From Juglans regia (lineage: Eukaryota > Streptophyta > Magnoliopsida > Fagales > Juglandaceae): a stretch of DNA of 64,000 nt. The stretch lies in NCBI RefSeq assembly GCF_001411555.2, contig NC_049901.1, forward strand, positions 32,188,838 through 32,252,837, given 5' to 3'. Made by a program: the position numbers and the translations under genes. Under the pieces are notes generated by a model. That model saw only the letters and a list, made by a program, of their open reading frames with translations. It was not told the DNA's origin and searched no databases. Shown piece by piece: positions 33,838 to 45,296 of the stretch (position 1 is the stretch's first letter; each line of letters starts with the position of its first letter).

Positions 33838-34752
33838 TGACACCCCGATTTTTGAGCTAGGACTTAAAGACTATTAGCTCACATTGGGCTTGAGTAAATG
33901 GAGCAAACATTGGAGTAAAGGCCCATTAGTTAAGTTTGTGTGAGTAAGGGCTTTTTATTTTTATGGATGACCACCCACACCCATTAATTTTTAGGCCCTA
34001 GAAATTTTCGGCCACTTGGCACCACATGCATCGGAGGACCTTTAGGTTTCCAAGAAAATGAAATCATAAGAAGAGGATAAAGGAGGTTCGGTTTTCCCAA
34101 AAGCCCACTCCGCTTGTCATTGATGTAAGAAGGCTTTAGGGTTTCTAGAAGAACAATTATATGGGAGATGAAGGGAAGTTTTAGAATTCTAAGGGGCCAA
34201 CACCACTTGGCAAGCATGCATGGGAATCCTTAGGATTTCTAGAAGGGAAATCATGGGAGGAGATGAAAAAGGGTTTTGATTTTTCTTGGGTTATGCCACA
34301 TGGCACCCATGCACACTAGCAACCCTTAGGTTTTCTAAGAAGGAAGATGAAGAGAGGGTTTTAGAAATCAAAGAGACACATGCCACTTGTCACACATGCA
34401 TGAGAATTTTAGGGTTTCTAGACATACACTCAGGAGGGAGACAAAGAGATGGTTTCGGCTTTCCAAGACGAACACGCCACTTGTTCCTCATGCGAGTTAG
34501 ATTAGGGTTCTAGAAGAATCTGATGATGGGAGAAGAGTTAGAGTTTCAACCAACAAGAAAGAGGCGCCACATGTCCTCCATGCAAAGAAGCTTTTGAGTT
34601 CCAAGAGATAATGATTGAAGAAGGAAGATGGAGGGGGTTTCATCCAAAGCAAGAAGTGCCACTTGGCGCCCATGTATGTAGTTTTTTTGTGGTCCTTTAC
34701 CTTCTAGCAGAAGTAATAATGGGAGAGAGAATAAGTGGAGGCAAGAAGACCC

Positions 34753-34760
34753 TTAAATAA
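34753..34760 (+). promoter_or_regulatory. TATA-like box of the LTR
   Basis: TTAAATAA, preceded by GACCC and about 915 bp from the LTR start, is the best TATA candidate. GAGGGAGGAAGGGAG lies downstream, as in other leader regions. Confidence 0.4.
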
Positions 34761-36616
34761 AGCCATTATTGGCCAGCACTCATGCAAAAGAGGGAGGAAG
34801 GGAGTTCAAGAGTCACTTGGTGCATTTCGATTTTTCTCTCATTTTCCCTCCTCTATTTTTTTTGCCAAACCCTAGAGCTTAGTTTCATATTCTTCTCTCA
34901 ATTCAAACATCATTTTTAGGCAACCAAGGAAGAAAGATTCTAGAAATAATTTGGTTGAGCCTAGCACAATAAGGAGTCCAAACCCTAGTCTTATTTCTCT
35001 TTCACACACGCAAATGCCAAGGGAGTTTATTTGGAGGTTTTGTTGTGAGAAACAATGGTTGTGTTGCATTTTGTAAAAAGCACAAAGGATAAAGTTGAGT
35101 TGTAGTTTCGGCCATGAGGGGCTGGACGATACTTGAAATGAAGACTGCGTATGGTTTGCCTTTAGGATTTTTCTCAAGAATCTGAGTCCTTGACGACTAA
35201 ATGAGTAAGAAGGAACTTGTTGAATGTTCAAGAAGTGTTTGCCCACATCTAGGATCTCATGAGGTATCTCTCATCTAGTCACTATTTGAAGAAACACAAT
35301 CTTAAGCGCAACACATTTTGGCCACTAGGGCTTGTTTTTATAAAATCATGCTTGTCACACATATATCCAACATATTTGACCACTAGGGTTTCTCAGGTCA
35401 TGTGTTTCTGTGTTCATGAGAATCACAAGAAAAGGGTATAGAACTTGAGAGAAGTCATGGATCAGTAAGAAGACCATAAACACCAATTCGGGTTAGAAGT
35501 CTTAAATCCCTTAGTACACAGTTCACATGCTTAGATTTTAGAAATTTCTTTCAAGAATCTTATACTTAGAACATATGTTACAGCTTGCTTGTTCGTTGGC
35601 ATTGTTCTTAAATTTTGGAGCTTTGTAGGTTGGCTTCTAACTTACTCTTAGATAATTTATTTATGGTTTTGTGTAAACTTTGCATTTATATTGTTTCTTC
35701 TATTTAATGAATTGTCTACTCTCAAATATCACATGATATGATTGATTTCCCTCTATCGTATGATTGAATCTTTATTATTTGCTCAAATAATGCTTGTTAG
35801 AATTTTGGTTTAAATGAGATGCCCTTTTAAGTATTGATATATTCCATGTTGAGTCACCATCTATTTTGTCCATGTATATGTATCCGAATGTTTTAATTAT
35901 TTCAAATCATTCACATGGTGCATTATTTGCATATTGAATACAATTATATGACATGATTACATGGAAAGTTGCATAATTCCATCACAAGTTACATGTCACA
36001 TGTTTTCAGGTTGTGCATTAAAAGAAATATTTTTGTCATAGCCCCAATGCTAAGATGGAAGAATATCCTAGTGGAAGTAGTAGCACCTAATGCTAGTGGG
36101 TGCAACACATTGAAAACATGATGAAAGGGAATTGCGAACTGCTGTATCTTATTGTAAGCTCATGGTGAAAGCCAATTGCGAACTAGCTAAGCTTCTCTTT
36201 ATATGGATGTACTCACACCCGGTCAAAAGGCTGGTAATGTGATGTGGTAACTAGCAGGGAGCTCACGGTTCATAAGGTAAGTTGTAAGGTGTTCATACAT
36301 TGTTATATAGAATAAGTGTACAATTGATTAAAAAGAAATGGTATTTGTTACATAGTTATATTGTGACTTTGTTACATAATTACAAGATCAGTGTTTTTGA
36401 AAAATGAAGCTAAATGGGACAAAAAGATATGTCTTGACAAAATTGCACATACATGCCCATGCATTCATGTTCATTGTTTACCTTATACAAGCTTATGTTA
36501 TCTCTGTGCATGTTTTTTGTTTAACTTTAAGAGGTTTCTTAAAATCTGATTGTGCTAGTTTCTATTACCATACCTCTTCGGGATGGTAGAAGTTGTGACA
36601 GCACCTAAGGATAGCA

Positions 36617-36814
36617 ATGGGGAAGCATAAGCATGACAAGCCCTCTGTAGTTAAGGAAGCCTCGAAGAGTCCCGAGAGAACCGCAGACCCTTCATTAGTA
36701 GAGTGGCTCAAGGCCATCGAGAAGTTATTTTGTGAGGCTTTAGAGCTTTTTGAAGACATCCAAAAAATCATGGAAAAGAACGATTTCAAGACTATAGCAA
36801 TGTTAATGCAATGA
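36617..36814 (+). CDS. 65-codon open frame inside the LTR, unrecognised
   Basis: An ATG about 30 bp after the LTR hairpin opens a charged 65-residue frame (start MGKHKHDKPSVVKE, then an amphipathic acidic helix WLKAIEKLFCEALELF). At the equivalent place in the other LTR (32685-32819) a shorter frame of similar character occurs (DPDRKLELIV...), but the alignment is weak. LTR V has no such frame. It may be chance. If transcribed it would be the first upstream ORF in the element leader. Confidence 0.25.
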   Translation: MGKHKHDKPSVVKEASKSPERTADPSLVEWLKAIEKLFCEALELFEDIQKIMEKNDFKTIAMLMQ

Positions 36815-37040
36815 AAACAATGTTTAAGGATTTAATGAAAATGTCAAGGTTTAAGACCTTATTTTTAATGGATGATTAAAACAATTACTTTTGGGATTAA
36901 AATTTTTTTGTGTGCCATATTAAATTGCTCAAACTTTTACTAGTTTTGAATTATTTCGATGCGATTATTGCATATTACTAGAAACATGCTAGATGCATTG
37001 CATGTTAACTGTCATTAACGAGGTGTATGTGACCTTGTGA

Positions 37041-37240
37041 CCAAACCGAATATAAGGTGAGTAGCACGTTGAAGAAAGCCTAACTGACATGGTCAAGCAG
37101 TGGGTGATAAGAGACTTTTCACACTATGTCAGGCAGCCAAACAATGTGCCAACCGTACAAGGGCGAGAACGAAGAGTTGAAGAGATTGGTAGTTATGGGC
37201 AAAATGGGTCACAGGATAAAGGCGAGCAACAATGATGAAC
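37041..37240. other. Unassigned junction between LTR pieces
   Basis: About 200 bp that match neither LTR. It contains GTGGGTGATAAGAGAC and GAGAACGAAGAGTTGAAG and might be internal gypsy sequence, but I recognise no domain. Confidence 0.35.
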
Positions 37241-38427
37241 TCGAGTGATAGAAACTAATTCTATCATTAAACTCGTATGAATATTTAAGATTTTATGGTG
37301 CAATAAAAAGTTTCAAGTGAATAGTAACCCTTCGAGAGAGCACCATATGGCATCTGGTTCAAACAACTATCAAATCATCATGTAGGATGTCCAAATCAGC
37401 CTAGGATCACTAGAAAAACTTTTTTGAACATATGACACAATCTTAATCATCTATTTGGAAATCCAATGGACACGTATCAAGAGGAGTACAAGTGTCTGAG
37501 AGATGAAGTTAAAACCAAGCAAGTGAATATGCTTCTTACACAATTCACTATTCTATCCACTCAAGTACTTTTTGGCCAACCAAAAGATGGTTTCAACCCT
37601 AATCAAACTCCAAAAATTTGAAGGGAAACTATAACCCCAAATCTCTAGGGTAACTGAAACCCCAAATTTTTTCGAACCCTAAATGCCACTCGGTTTTGAT
37701 CATGTGATTCCCATTTGGTTTAAGCGACTTCCACAAGCAACCAAGCACTCAAGTATACTTTGCTACACCCTCACCCACTACTTTACACCTCGGTACTTGC
37801 ATTTGACCAATGAAAATTAGTTTGGACGAAATCCTAGTCGAAATCCCACTGAAACCCCGAACAGAGGGCATTCGATTACACCTTATTTAGTCCCACCGAA
37901 ACCATAATTCCCCCAAACTTCTCCTATAAGTTTTCCTCCAATTACAAGGCCATACCAAGGCTAACTTCCCACCTCACGTTCAGCCCTAAATAGTGTTTTA
38001 TAGAAGGTCAAATAGGCAAGCTTTTCCTACACACAAAATCACCATTTCAACAGCAACATTTCAACCCCTTTACAACGGATTTTCTCCTTTTGCAAGCAAC
38101 CTTCACTTCACGTGTCATAGTTTCAACCACCGACAAGTCAGCCCCTATAGCCCATGCCACCCCCTCTCATTCTTTCATACTTCGCAAAATTTTTAACTTC
38201 TTCCCTAAGAGAAACAAAGAGAGTCCTTGGAGAGAAAAAGCTTGGTGCTTTGCTTTTTGACTTTCCAACTTTTGTAAGTTATTTTCCCTTGCTTAAATGT
38301 CTTTGTTGTCAGTTATGAGTCTTGATTACTCGAGAGAGTATTGGTTGATTTATTGGAAGTTTTGTGTTGTTTTGATCAAAAGATTATTGAATCTTTTTAG
38401 TTTGGCCCTATTGAAAATTTCTGGTGT
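37241..38427 (+). mobile_element. LTR V-like fragment (U3 side)
   Basis: ATTTAAGATTTTATGGTGCAATAA, GTTTCAACCCTA, GAAACCCCAAA and AGAGAAAC...GAGAG align in order with 6970-8100 of LTR V. The start of the LTR is missing, and the fragment is cut on the right at 38428 by a minus-strand LTR. The frame 37993-38196 is LTR sequence. Confidence 0.65.
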
Positions 38428-41000
38428 TGTGACACTCCCATATTTCTCTTAGGATTTGGCAAACTTTGAAGCGTCAATACATACAATACAAGGTTTCTTG
38501 CCCCCCGTTCATAATAGATAAAGATACAATGCACTTAGCATGCATCTAGCAATATGCAATATTCATAACGGATACATTTTTTCTTAAGCAATATTATGCA
38601 CTAGATATAACTTATCCCAAATTAACTTAGGCATACTTCATAAACATATAATAACTGACAACAATACTTGTCCGAAATGTCTATAACATCATTAGTACTG
38701 GAGACTTGAGTTGGTTAAAAAAGGACATACACATAATAAAGCTAACATAATAGTGACTAGGCTAACCTAAGGAGTAGCTGGCGCAACTCGGCCAGGATAG
38801 CCATAATCATATCCAAAAATAGGAGCATCGACATGATGAGCTCCTCGTTGTTGCATTGCAGTCTAATCGACCTCTTCTAGATGATCCTCTGCGGGTCCTC
38901 TTGATCCTAATACATGGTCTACCATTTCAGGAGAATGGTAGTTTGAACTACCAAGTGATATTTGATTTCAGAAAGTTAATAACCAACTTAAACTAACAGT
39001 TTATAGATACATGCATGATAGTAAAAAGACATGAATGCTAATGTGAAAATGAATGAGTGTGACATGACTTGACAACTGACAAGACATGAATTGACATAGA
39101 CTATAACTATTGTGAACTGAACTGATATGAACTAGACTGACTTGAAATAAACATAACGAGAACTAAAACTGATTAGACTTGAAATAAACATGACATGAAC
39201 TGAAACTAAACTAAACTTGAAACTGAACATAAACTTTGAATCTTGTTCCCAGAATAACTCACTAATTAAACATGAATTGTGGATGCTATATAGGTCCCCT
39301 TGAGTGGTGTGCCCCTGTCGATACCACATCACATCACATCACAAGTATTTGCACCAGTTGTGAGTACCTTAACATACGCATCACACAACGGGTATCTACA
39401 CCCATTGCGAGTACCTAATGTACGCATCCCGTGATACGTATGTTCACCTGTACAAGTGCGTATAACATGAAATTGAATTGTGGTTTGGCACCATCAACAT
39501 TGGTGCCTGACTTTGCTCCGGCAATCAAATACTTTCTCCCCATTCGAAGCCTTTTGATGATACTTTGTCAATCCAGGAAATTTTTCACTAATTTAAACAT
39601 TCAAGCGTGAACAATGGAGTTCAACAAGGATATTGCCCCGTCCTACCACGTGGGGTCGTGATAAACATAAAAGACCCAACTGACTTGAAAATACTGCTTT
39701 TCGGGATGAACTCCATACTCAGTACATGACGTGCCGTGAAATGAAATGATAGATGACATGGCATGATGTGACGTGACGTGACATGTAAGTATGACTAACA
39801 ACATGGCATAACATGTCTTGAAACAGTTAAAAATGGCATGACATGATATAATGTGTAACGAATAATTATGTACTTAAAAAGGAAACATGGCATCACGTGA
39901 CATAACGTGTACTAGATAAATAATGTACTTGGAAAGATAACATGGCATAACATAACTTTATGTGTATATATATAAACCTAACCACAAGAATGATGGTTTC
40001 TTATCACTATATGTATACAAGTATCGTAAGAGTAAGTTATAGGCCAACTTACAGTGATTGAATCATGACATAAATTAGCACGAGCTAATGTGAACTGAAA
40101 AAAGATATTTCTAAAAGTTGGAAACTCCTCATTAACAAACTTAGAAACAATCGCTGACAATTATCATTTTACCCCTAAATTAAGGTTTTTGCATCCTATC
40201 TTCCAAACAAACCAAAATTTACTTTCTTCGTATAGATTTTTGTCCTAAATCTGACTATCTAATCAAAAAAATTTAAAGCAGAACACAACCATGTAAAGTA
40301 TGCTTGGGCTGAAACATACTAGGACTAAAAGCTTTGATTTTTTGTTGCAATTCTTTCAGGCTCCAACTTTCATGCTAAAATTGATTTATGCAACGCATAA
40401 AAACCATACCCTATGTTTAAAATCTTGCTAAGACCATAAAACATGCATTTACAAAAAGCATAAACTCCTCATGCTAAGAAAATGCTAAAACACCTAATCA
40501 AACAACTTTTTGATGCAATTGGACTATTTCATTTCCAATAAATCTCAAGGACTCCGAAAGCCCATAAGCATACTCTTAACATGTTCCTAGGTCCATAATG
40601 TTCTTGAACGAGCAAATCAAAGACTCTAAAAATCACAAAACATCAACCGACATAATCGATTTGCACATTTACTCCAGAACCAAGTACAACATGTTTTGGT
40701 TTTCTATCAAACCACTAGGTCTGAATTTTCATTAAGTAAAGCATCAAGAAACAACATCAAATGCTTCATATTCAAGTGACAAAAGCCTAAGGGATAAGTC
40801 ATGGATGACTCATATACTACTGGATGGGTTGAGAGAGGATGTGAGTGGGACCATTTGGTGATGTGTTGTCAACCAAAACAATGCCCAAAACCAATGGCTA
40901 CAACACATGCTTCTATGCCTTGAAGCTGTCATGTGATGGGGTGGTGGTGAGGTGGCTAATTGGCCTCCCATCAACCACTATTTGAGGCTAACCTGGGCAC
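38428..41000 (-). mobile_element. Minus-strand LTR, 5'-truncated
   Basis: The plus strand starts TGTGACACTCCC at 38428, the reverse of an LTR end. Its contents run in reverse order relative to LTR V: inverted hairpins (38919-38953), palindromic units (39330-39460), the region GTGAACAATGGAGTTC...ATATTGCCCCGTCC (39604-39651, reverse of 10010-10050), and a U3 part near 40870-40990 that resembles 7730-7850. The first part of U3 is missing on the right. No gene lies inside. Confidence 0.65.
38919..38953 (-). promoter_or_regulatory. Inverted copy of the competing LTR hairpins
   Basis: CTACCATT (38919-38926) pairs with AATGGTAG (38934-38941), and ATGGTAGT (38935-38942) pairs with ACTACCA (38947-38953). 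The AATGGTAG arm is shared. This is the same two-hairpin design as at 28538 and 10890, in the orientation of this minus-strand LTR. Confidence 0.65.
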
Positions 41001-41004
41001 TAGA

Positions 41005-41440
41005 AGTGCACTCACGGAAGCAAGGAAATTTCCTCAAGCAACCTTGCATAAGTTGTAGATACGAAGGCCTATCTTCAATGTTAGTTGTTTGTATTTGGTA
41101 AGATGTATATTTTAGTAAGTTGACAAACCATATTCAATTCAGTGTGTTTAGACATAAGTGATTAATTGATAGCGGTGTATAATATTATTTGGAAAGAAGT
41201 GACAATGACATATGGATATTACTATTACTAATGAATGAGTTTCTTATTGGTGTAAACCACTGGTACAATTAGTACTAGTCTCTGACTAATCTTTTACTTA
41301 TTTTGTTGCGGCTTATTTCACTTACTACGTACTTGATACATGACTACACACCTAGACTCGACAAGAATAACGGGGTGCTTCCGACTGTCTAGCATCCCTA
41401 GCACCATGAATCTTCGCCAAGCTCTTTACAAAAGAACAAG
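41005..41440 (+). mobile_element. LTR Z fragment (3' part), first copy
   Basis: GTTGTAGATACGAAGGCCT, TAATATT...GAAGTGACAATGACATATGGATATTACTA, CTGGTACAATTAGTACTAGTCTCTGACTAATC and GGGGTGCTTCCGACTG align in order with 44120-44450. It is a direct repeat of the 3' part of LTR Z and abuts an integrase fragment. Confidence 0.7.
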
Positions 41441-41445
41441 GCACC

Positions 41446-42060
41446 ACATTCTGCCTACAACAACATCTATTAATCAACTATCAAGATGGCCACATATGAG
41501 GCCTTGTACGGAAGAAAGTGTATAACACCTTTATGCTGGGATGAAGTTGGAGAAGCTAGAATAACTGGGCCAAAAATAATATAGGAGATAAGAAAGCATG
41601 TTAAGTTCTTATGGGAAAGAATGGTGATGGCAAAAAGTAGCAAAAGAGCTACCCTGATGTAAGAAAATGAGATTTAAACTTTGAAGAGTGTGATTGGGTA
41701 TACCTCAAGGCATCACCTATCAAATGAATAAAAGTTTGGGCTAAAAGGAAAACTAGACCCAAGGTATGTTGGACCTTATTAGGTATTCGAGAGAATGGGC
41801 TAATGCCATAAACAATAGCATTAGCAAAAGAATATGAAGGGATCCATAACATGTTTCATGCCTCCTCGTTGAGGAAAATATTTGGGAACTAGCAACCTCA
41901 CATAATTAGTATGAACCGTAGATTAGAAGGAACATAAGTTAGGTACAAAACCGTACCTTTGGTAAAGGTGCAATGGGGAAGCTCAGAAAATGAGGATTTT
42001 ATATGGGAAAGGGAGCGAGTCAGGCGGGAGTAGTTTCCCTATTTATTCAAATTGTAATAG
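41446..42060 (+). pseudogene. gypsy integrase C-terminal part (remnant)
   Basis: Reads SAYNNIY, then a stop, STIKMATYEALYGRKC and PLCWDEVGEA (near 41530-41555), followed by a degenerate tail ending near 42040 (LVKVQWGSSENEDFIWERE-like across frames). It begins directly after the LTR Z fragment, so most of the pol upstream has been lost. Confidence 0.7.
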
Positions 42061-42299
42061 TTGAGCTGGAGTGCATTAAGTAATGGTAGCTAGGTCAATT
42101 AAAGGGTAGAGCACAACTATAAATAACGTTCGAACTACCCATTCCTGTCGCAACACTTAGAATCCCGAAAATTCGTAATAGTATGAAAAACTAGGACTGC
42201 ATGAAAGGCAACCATACCTCTAGAAGTAATCTGACGTTGCATGAAAGAGAGTCATGAAACGACAAGGTTGGAGGAGGAATACCTGCAAGATGAAGAGGA

Positions 42300-43270
42300 C
42301 CATCGGAGGGTTAGGGCCCTGATCATGAAGACGGTGTAACCGAACAATCCAAGAATGTCATGGACAAGAGGAGGACAAAGGTGAGGTCTCATAAATGTCT
42401 TATGACGCCAAATCTAGTAGAGGAGCTAGAACAATGGAGAGCAGCAGGGATGGAGGAAGCTATGGAAGCAGTCGATGATAAATACAAGGGAGAAAATTCT
42501 TGATCCCGTGGCAAATAATAAGGGTTAAAGGGTGGATGAAAGATGGTTGAAGTGTGGACGAAAGATTGAGTATGCTACCACCCCAACCAGCATCAACAAA
42601 GATGGATTAAGTATACCTTGCCTCAGGCACATTCCTCGCAATTCCACTGTGAAGGTTAGTCCTCACCAAATTTCAAGCAGGTGGGAGCTCTCCGAGATAA
42701 TAGAGATGAGCTGAGAGGGCAGCAAGTGTCATACCCAGAGGCCCATGCTCTAGTAAAGGGCAATAGGTGTAGAGTGATTCTACAAAAACAAGAAAAAGGA
42801 TTACGAACCTACAGGCCGTATCGTCTAATCTCAGAAGATATGATACAGAGCCATGTGGGAGACCCTTACTAGGGGAAGAATTTTGGGATTGGACCCAAGG
42901 CAAATGGAAGGAACGTGCATGCCTTGTCGCATTAGTCATTCGGTTTCTTCAAGTCTAGAGAGCAAATGTATGGTCGAGATCGAAGGTCTCTCATTCAAAC
43001 ATATTTGGAGTCAGAAGGACGTCAAAACTATAACTAATAGTCCCACAATATAAAAGGCATTGGACAAAAGCCAAAATCTCACTTTCAAGATAAAAAAAGG
43101 TTTACTCTCTCTTAAAGTCAAGAGTCTCCAATAAAGCAAGGGGCATCAAAGCTTGAGACGGAAGCATCAACACCAGCATAATGTAATATTTGAACTATTG
43201 TTCGGGTAGGTTAGATTTTATGACTATACTAGGAATGTGAGGTAAATCTTTGTGACTATCTGTAACTAAC
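42300..43270 (+). pseudogene. gypsy gag-to-RT segment, scrambled (remnant)
   Basis: Acidic gag-like sequence (EELEQWRAAGMEEAMEAVDD near 42420-42480) is followed by a segment homologous, in opposite orientation, to 48240-48745. Shared blocks include AGATCGAAGGTCTCTCATTC, CATGTGGGAGACCCTTACTAGGGGAAG and CCAGAGGCCCAT. Its placement after integrase sequence means the order is scrambled relative to an intact element. No frame is intact. Confidence 0.5.
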
Positions 43271-43289
43271 CTCCTTCTTGCATGAAAAC

Positions 43290-44480
43290 ACATTCTTCTT
43301 CATTATCTTTATTGGTTATCTTTATGCTATGATTTTGAAATTATGTGTTTGAATGATGTGCATTGATAATTGATGTGATTTTTTAGGATTGAGTCTCATC
43401 GTGTGTCTGTAATCATGGACGGGTTGAGGAATCCCTATGCAATTCCTACAGCACGTTACCACAAGTTTCATACTGACAAAGTGATTTCCTGTGATGATCG
43501 AGGTGGAACATTTTCGTATTGGCCCCCTAGATAACATGGGTATAGAGAGACCTTGGGTTGATCATGCGTGGTGTCCTTGTGTGTGTGGAGTGATTCCCCT
43601 AGTTGGATGGATTGGATCTGGTGAATGAGCTCCCACGTCAGCCAAGTAGAGCGATTCCCTATGTCAAACGGATGGAGTGATTTCCCATTGATAATTCTAT
43701 GATGAGATATTGTGGAATTTATGTGAATTGATAAAATGGTGATTCCTAACCTTAATAATGACTATACATATATGAGATTTGCACAAAGGGTGGTTCCTCA
43801 CCATGCTTATATACTTGAGATTTGTTCTGAGGGTGATTCCTCGTCATAACTATGAATACATGTGTTTTTGCCAAAGGGTGATTATTCGCCAAACTTGAAA
43901 CTTGAATCTATGTTCACAAATTTATTTACATGAAACAATGAATGCATATTCATCACCATTGTCCCTCATTATTAGTTTTGTCTTGGGTTTTAACCTACTA
44001 GGATATCTTAGAAGTCTCATTATGGCGGTCCCACCTGTGGTTCCTTTACCAGAGCATTAGATCTGGATGTTGATTTAGCCTAAGCAATTTTTCTCGAGCA
44101 AGAAGGACTAGCTCCACCCGAGTTGTAGACACGAAGACCTGTCTCCAATTTGTAGTCATTTGTAATTGTTAAGATGTTTGTTTTAGTTAAGCGATGAACC
44201 ATGTACGGTTCATTGTATTTTGATGTAAGTGATGAACTGGTGATAATGTATAATACCATTCAGGAAGAAGTGAAAATGACATATGAATATTACTAACAAA
44301 GGATAATTTTCTTACTATTACAAACCTCTGGTACATTTAGTATTAGTCTCTAACTAATCCCTTTACTTATTCCATTGATATATGTTTCCTTGGCATGTGC
44401 TAAATCCATATAAGATCTGGGGTGTTGTCGATCGGCTGGCACCCCTAACACCGTGGATCCTCGCCAGGAATGTTACCATG
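43290..44480 (+). mobile_element. LTR Z, second copy
   Basis: A run with recurring GGGTGATTCCTC units (43500-43900), TCTCATTATGGCGGTCCCACC near 44017 (a decayed form of the hairpin motif of the other LTRs) and a 3' part shared with 41005-41440. It ends near GTGGATCCTCGCC (about 44470), next to minus-strand integrase. Exact borders are not certain. Confidence 0.5.
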
Positions 44481-45296
44481 GATCGAGGGAGCCACAATAG
44501 CTATATCATTCCATTTCCATTCTAGGATGGGTAGGGGTTGTAAACTCCCAGTATGTCTTTAATGCTCAACTTTCACATGCCTACACATGGCATACCTTTC
44601 AATGAAGAGGGTGATGTCCCACTTCATTCCTTCCCACCAAAAATTCTTCTTCAGATCCATGTACATCTTCATGCTTGCTAGGTCTACCAAATATGGCGAT
44701 GCATGTACTTCGGTGAGTATTCTTTCCATATTTTCTAAATTCATAGGAACCACTCTTCATCCTTTGTAAAATAAGATTCTACACTCACCAAGGATAAAAT
44801 ATAAGGGTCCCTTCGCTTTTCTAACCCTACGCCAGATCTCCAGCAACTTTGGGTCCTTCCTCTGTTGGTTTTTTTATTCATCGTAGTCTGTTGCCCTTAA
44901 TTGCTCCACTGAAGCAAGGACTACTTGTTGTGAGCTTTCTACCAATAATTTCCTCAGTCCTTCGAGGAGTGAGTCCACATCCATAGATTCTCTTGCATCC
45001 TCCACTCAAGACTTCTGACTTAAGGCATTGTCGACCATACTGGCCTTCTCAGGATGATACTTGATTTCACATAGATAGTCGCTTATAATCTCTAACCATC
45101 TACTCTATCTCATATTGAGGCTTGTCTGGGTGAAGAGATGTCTTAAAATCTTATTGTCTGTATAGACCTCACAAGTTTTCCCATAGAAGTAATGTCGCCA
45201 TATTTTTAAGGTGAATACTATCCCTGTCAGTTCCAAATAGTGAGTAGCGTAGTTCTTTTCATGATCCTTTAGTTGCCTATACATGTAAGCAACTAA
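44481..45296 (-). pseudogene. Minus-strand gypsy RNase H end and integrase zinc domain (remnant)
   Basis: From 45290 down the minus strand reads VAYMYRQLKDHEKNYATHYLEL, VFTLKIWRHYFYGKTCEVYTD, a KYHPEKASMVDNALS block near 45050, then the integrase zinc domain (open 44753-44559: VHASPYLVDLASMKMYMDLKKNFWWEGMK...MCRHVK) and LQPLPILEWKW. It is the direct continuation of the RNase H interrupted at 47646. It stops at LTR Z near 44480, so the catalytic core of integrase is lost. Confidence 0.85.

Larger units (their letters stand above)
33838..37040 (+). mobile_element. LTR of a gypsy element, 3' end truncated
   Basis: Starts TGACACCCCGATTTTTGAGC right after a polypurine tract. A TATA-like TTAAATAA is at 34753. 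GTAGGTTGGC is at 35627, AATGCTAAGATGGAAGAATATCCTAGTGGAA-type sequence is near 36047, and a hairpin TACCAT...ATGGTA is near 36569-36586; all are shared with LTR V or the LTR at 28204. Near 37040 the match to the LTR end (as at 33075) stops about 60 bp short of the expected CGTCACA, so the end is lost. Frames at 34286-36589 have no recognised product. Confidence 0.75.

Noticed and set aside
33838..37040. Treating 28204-33138 and 33838-37040 as the matched LTR pair of one recent element
   Set aside because: The U5 parts share motifs only and differ strongly after the hairpin, too much for two LTRs of one recent insertion.
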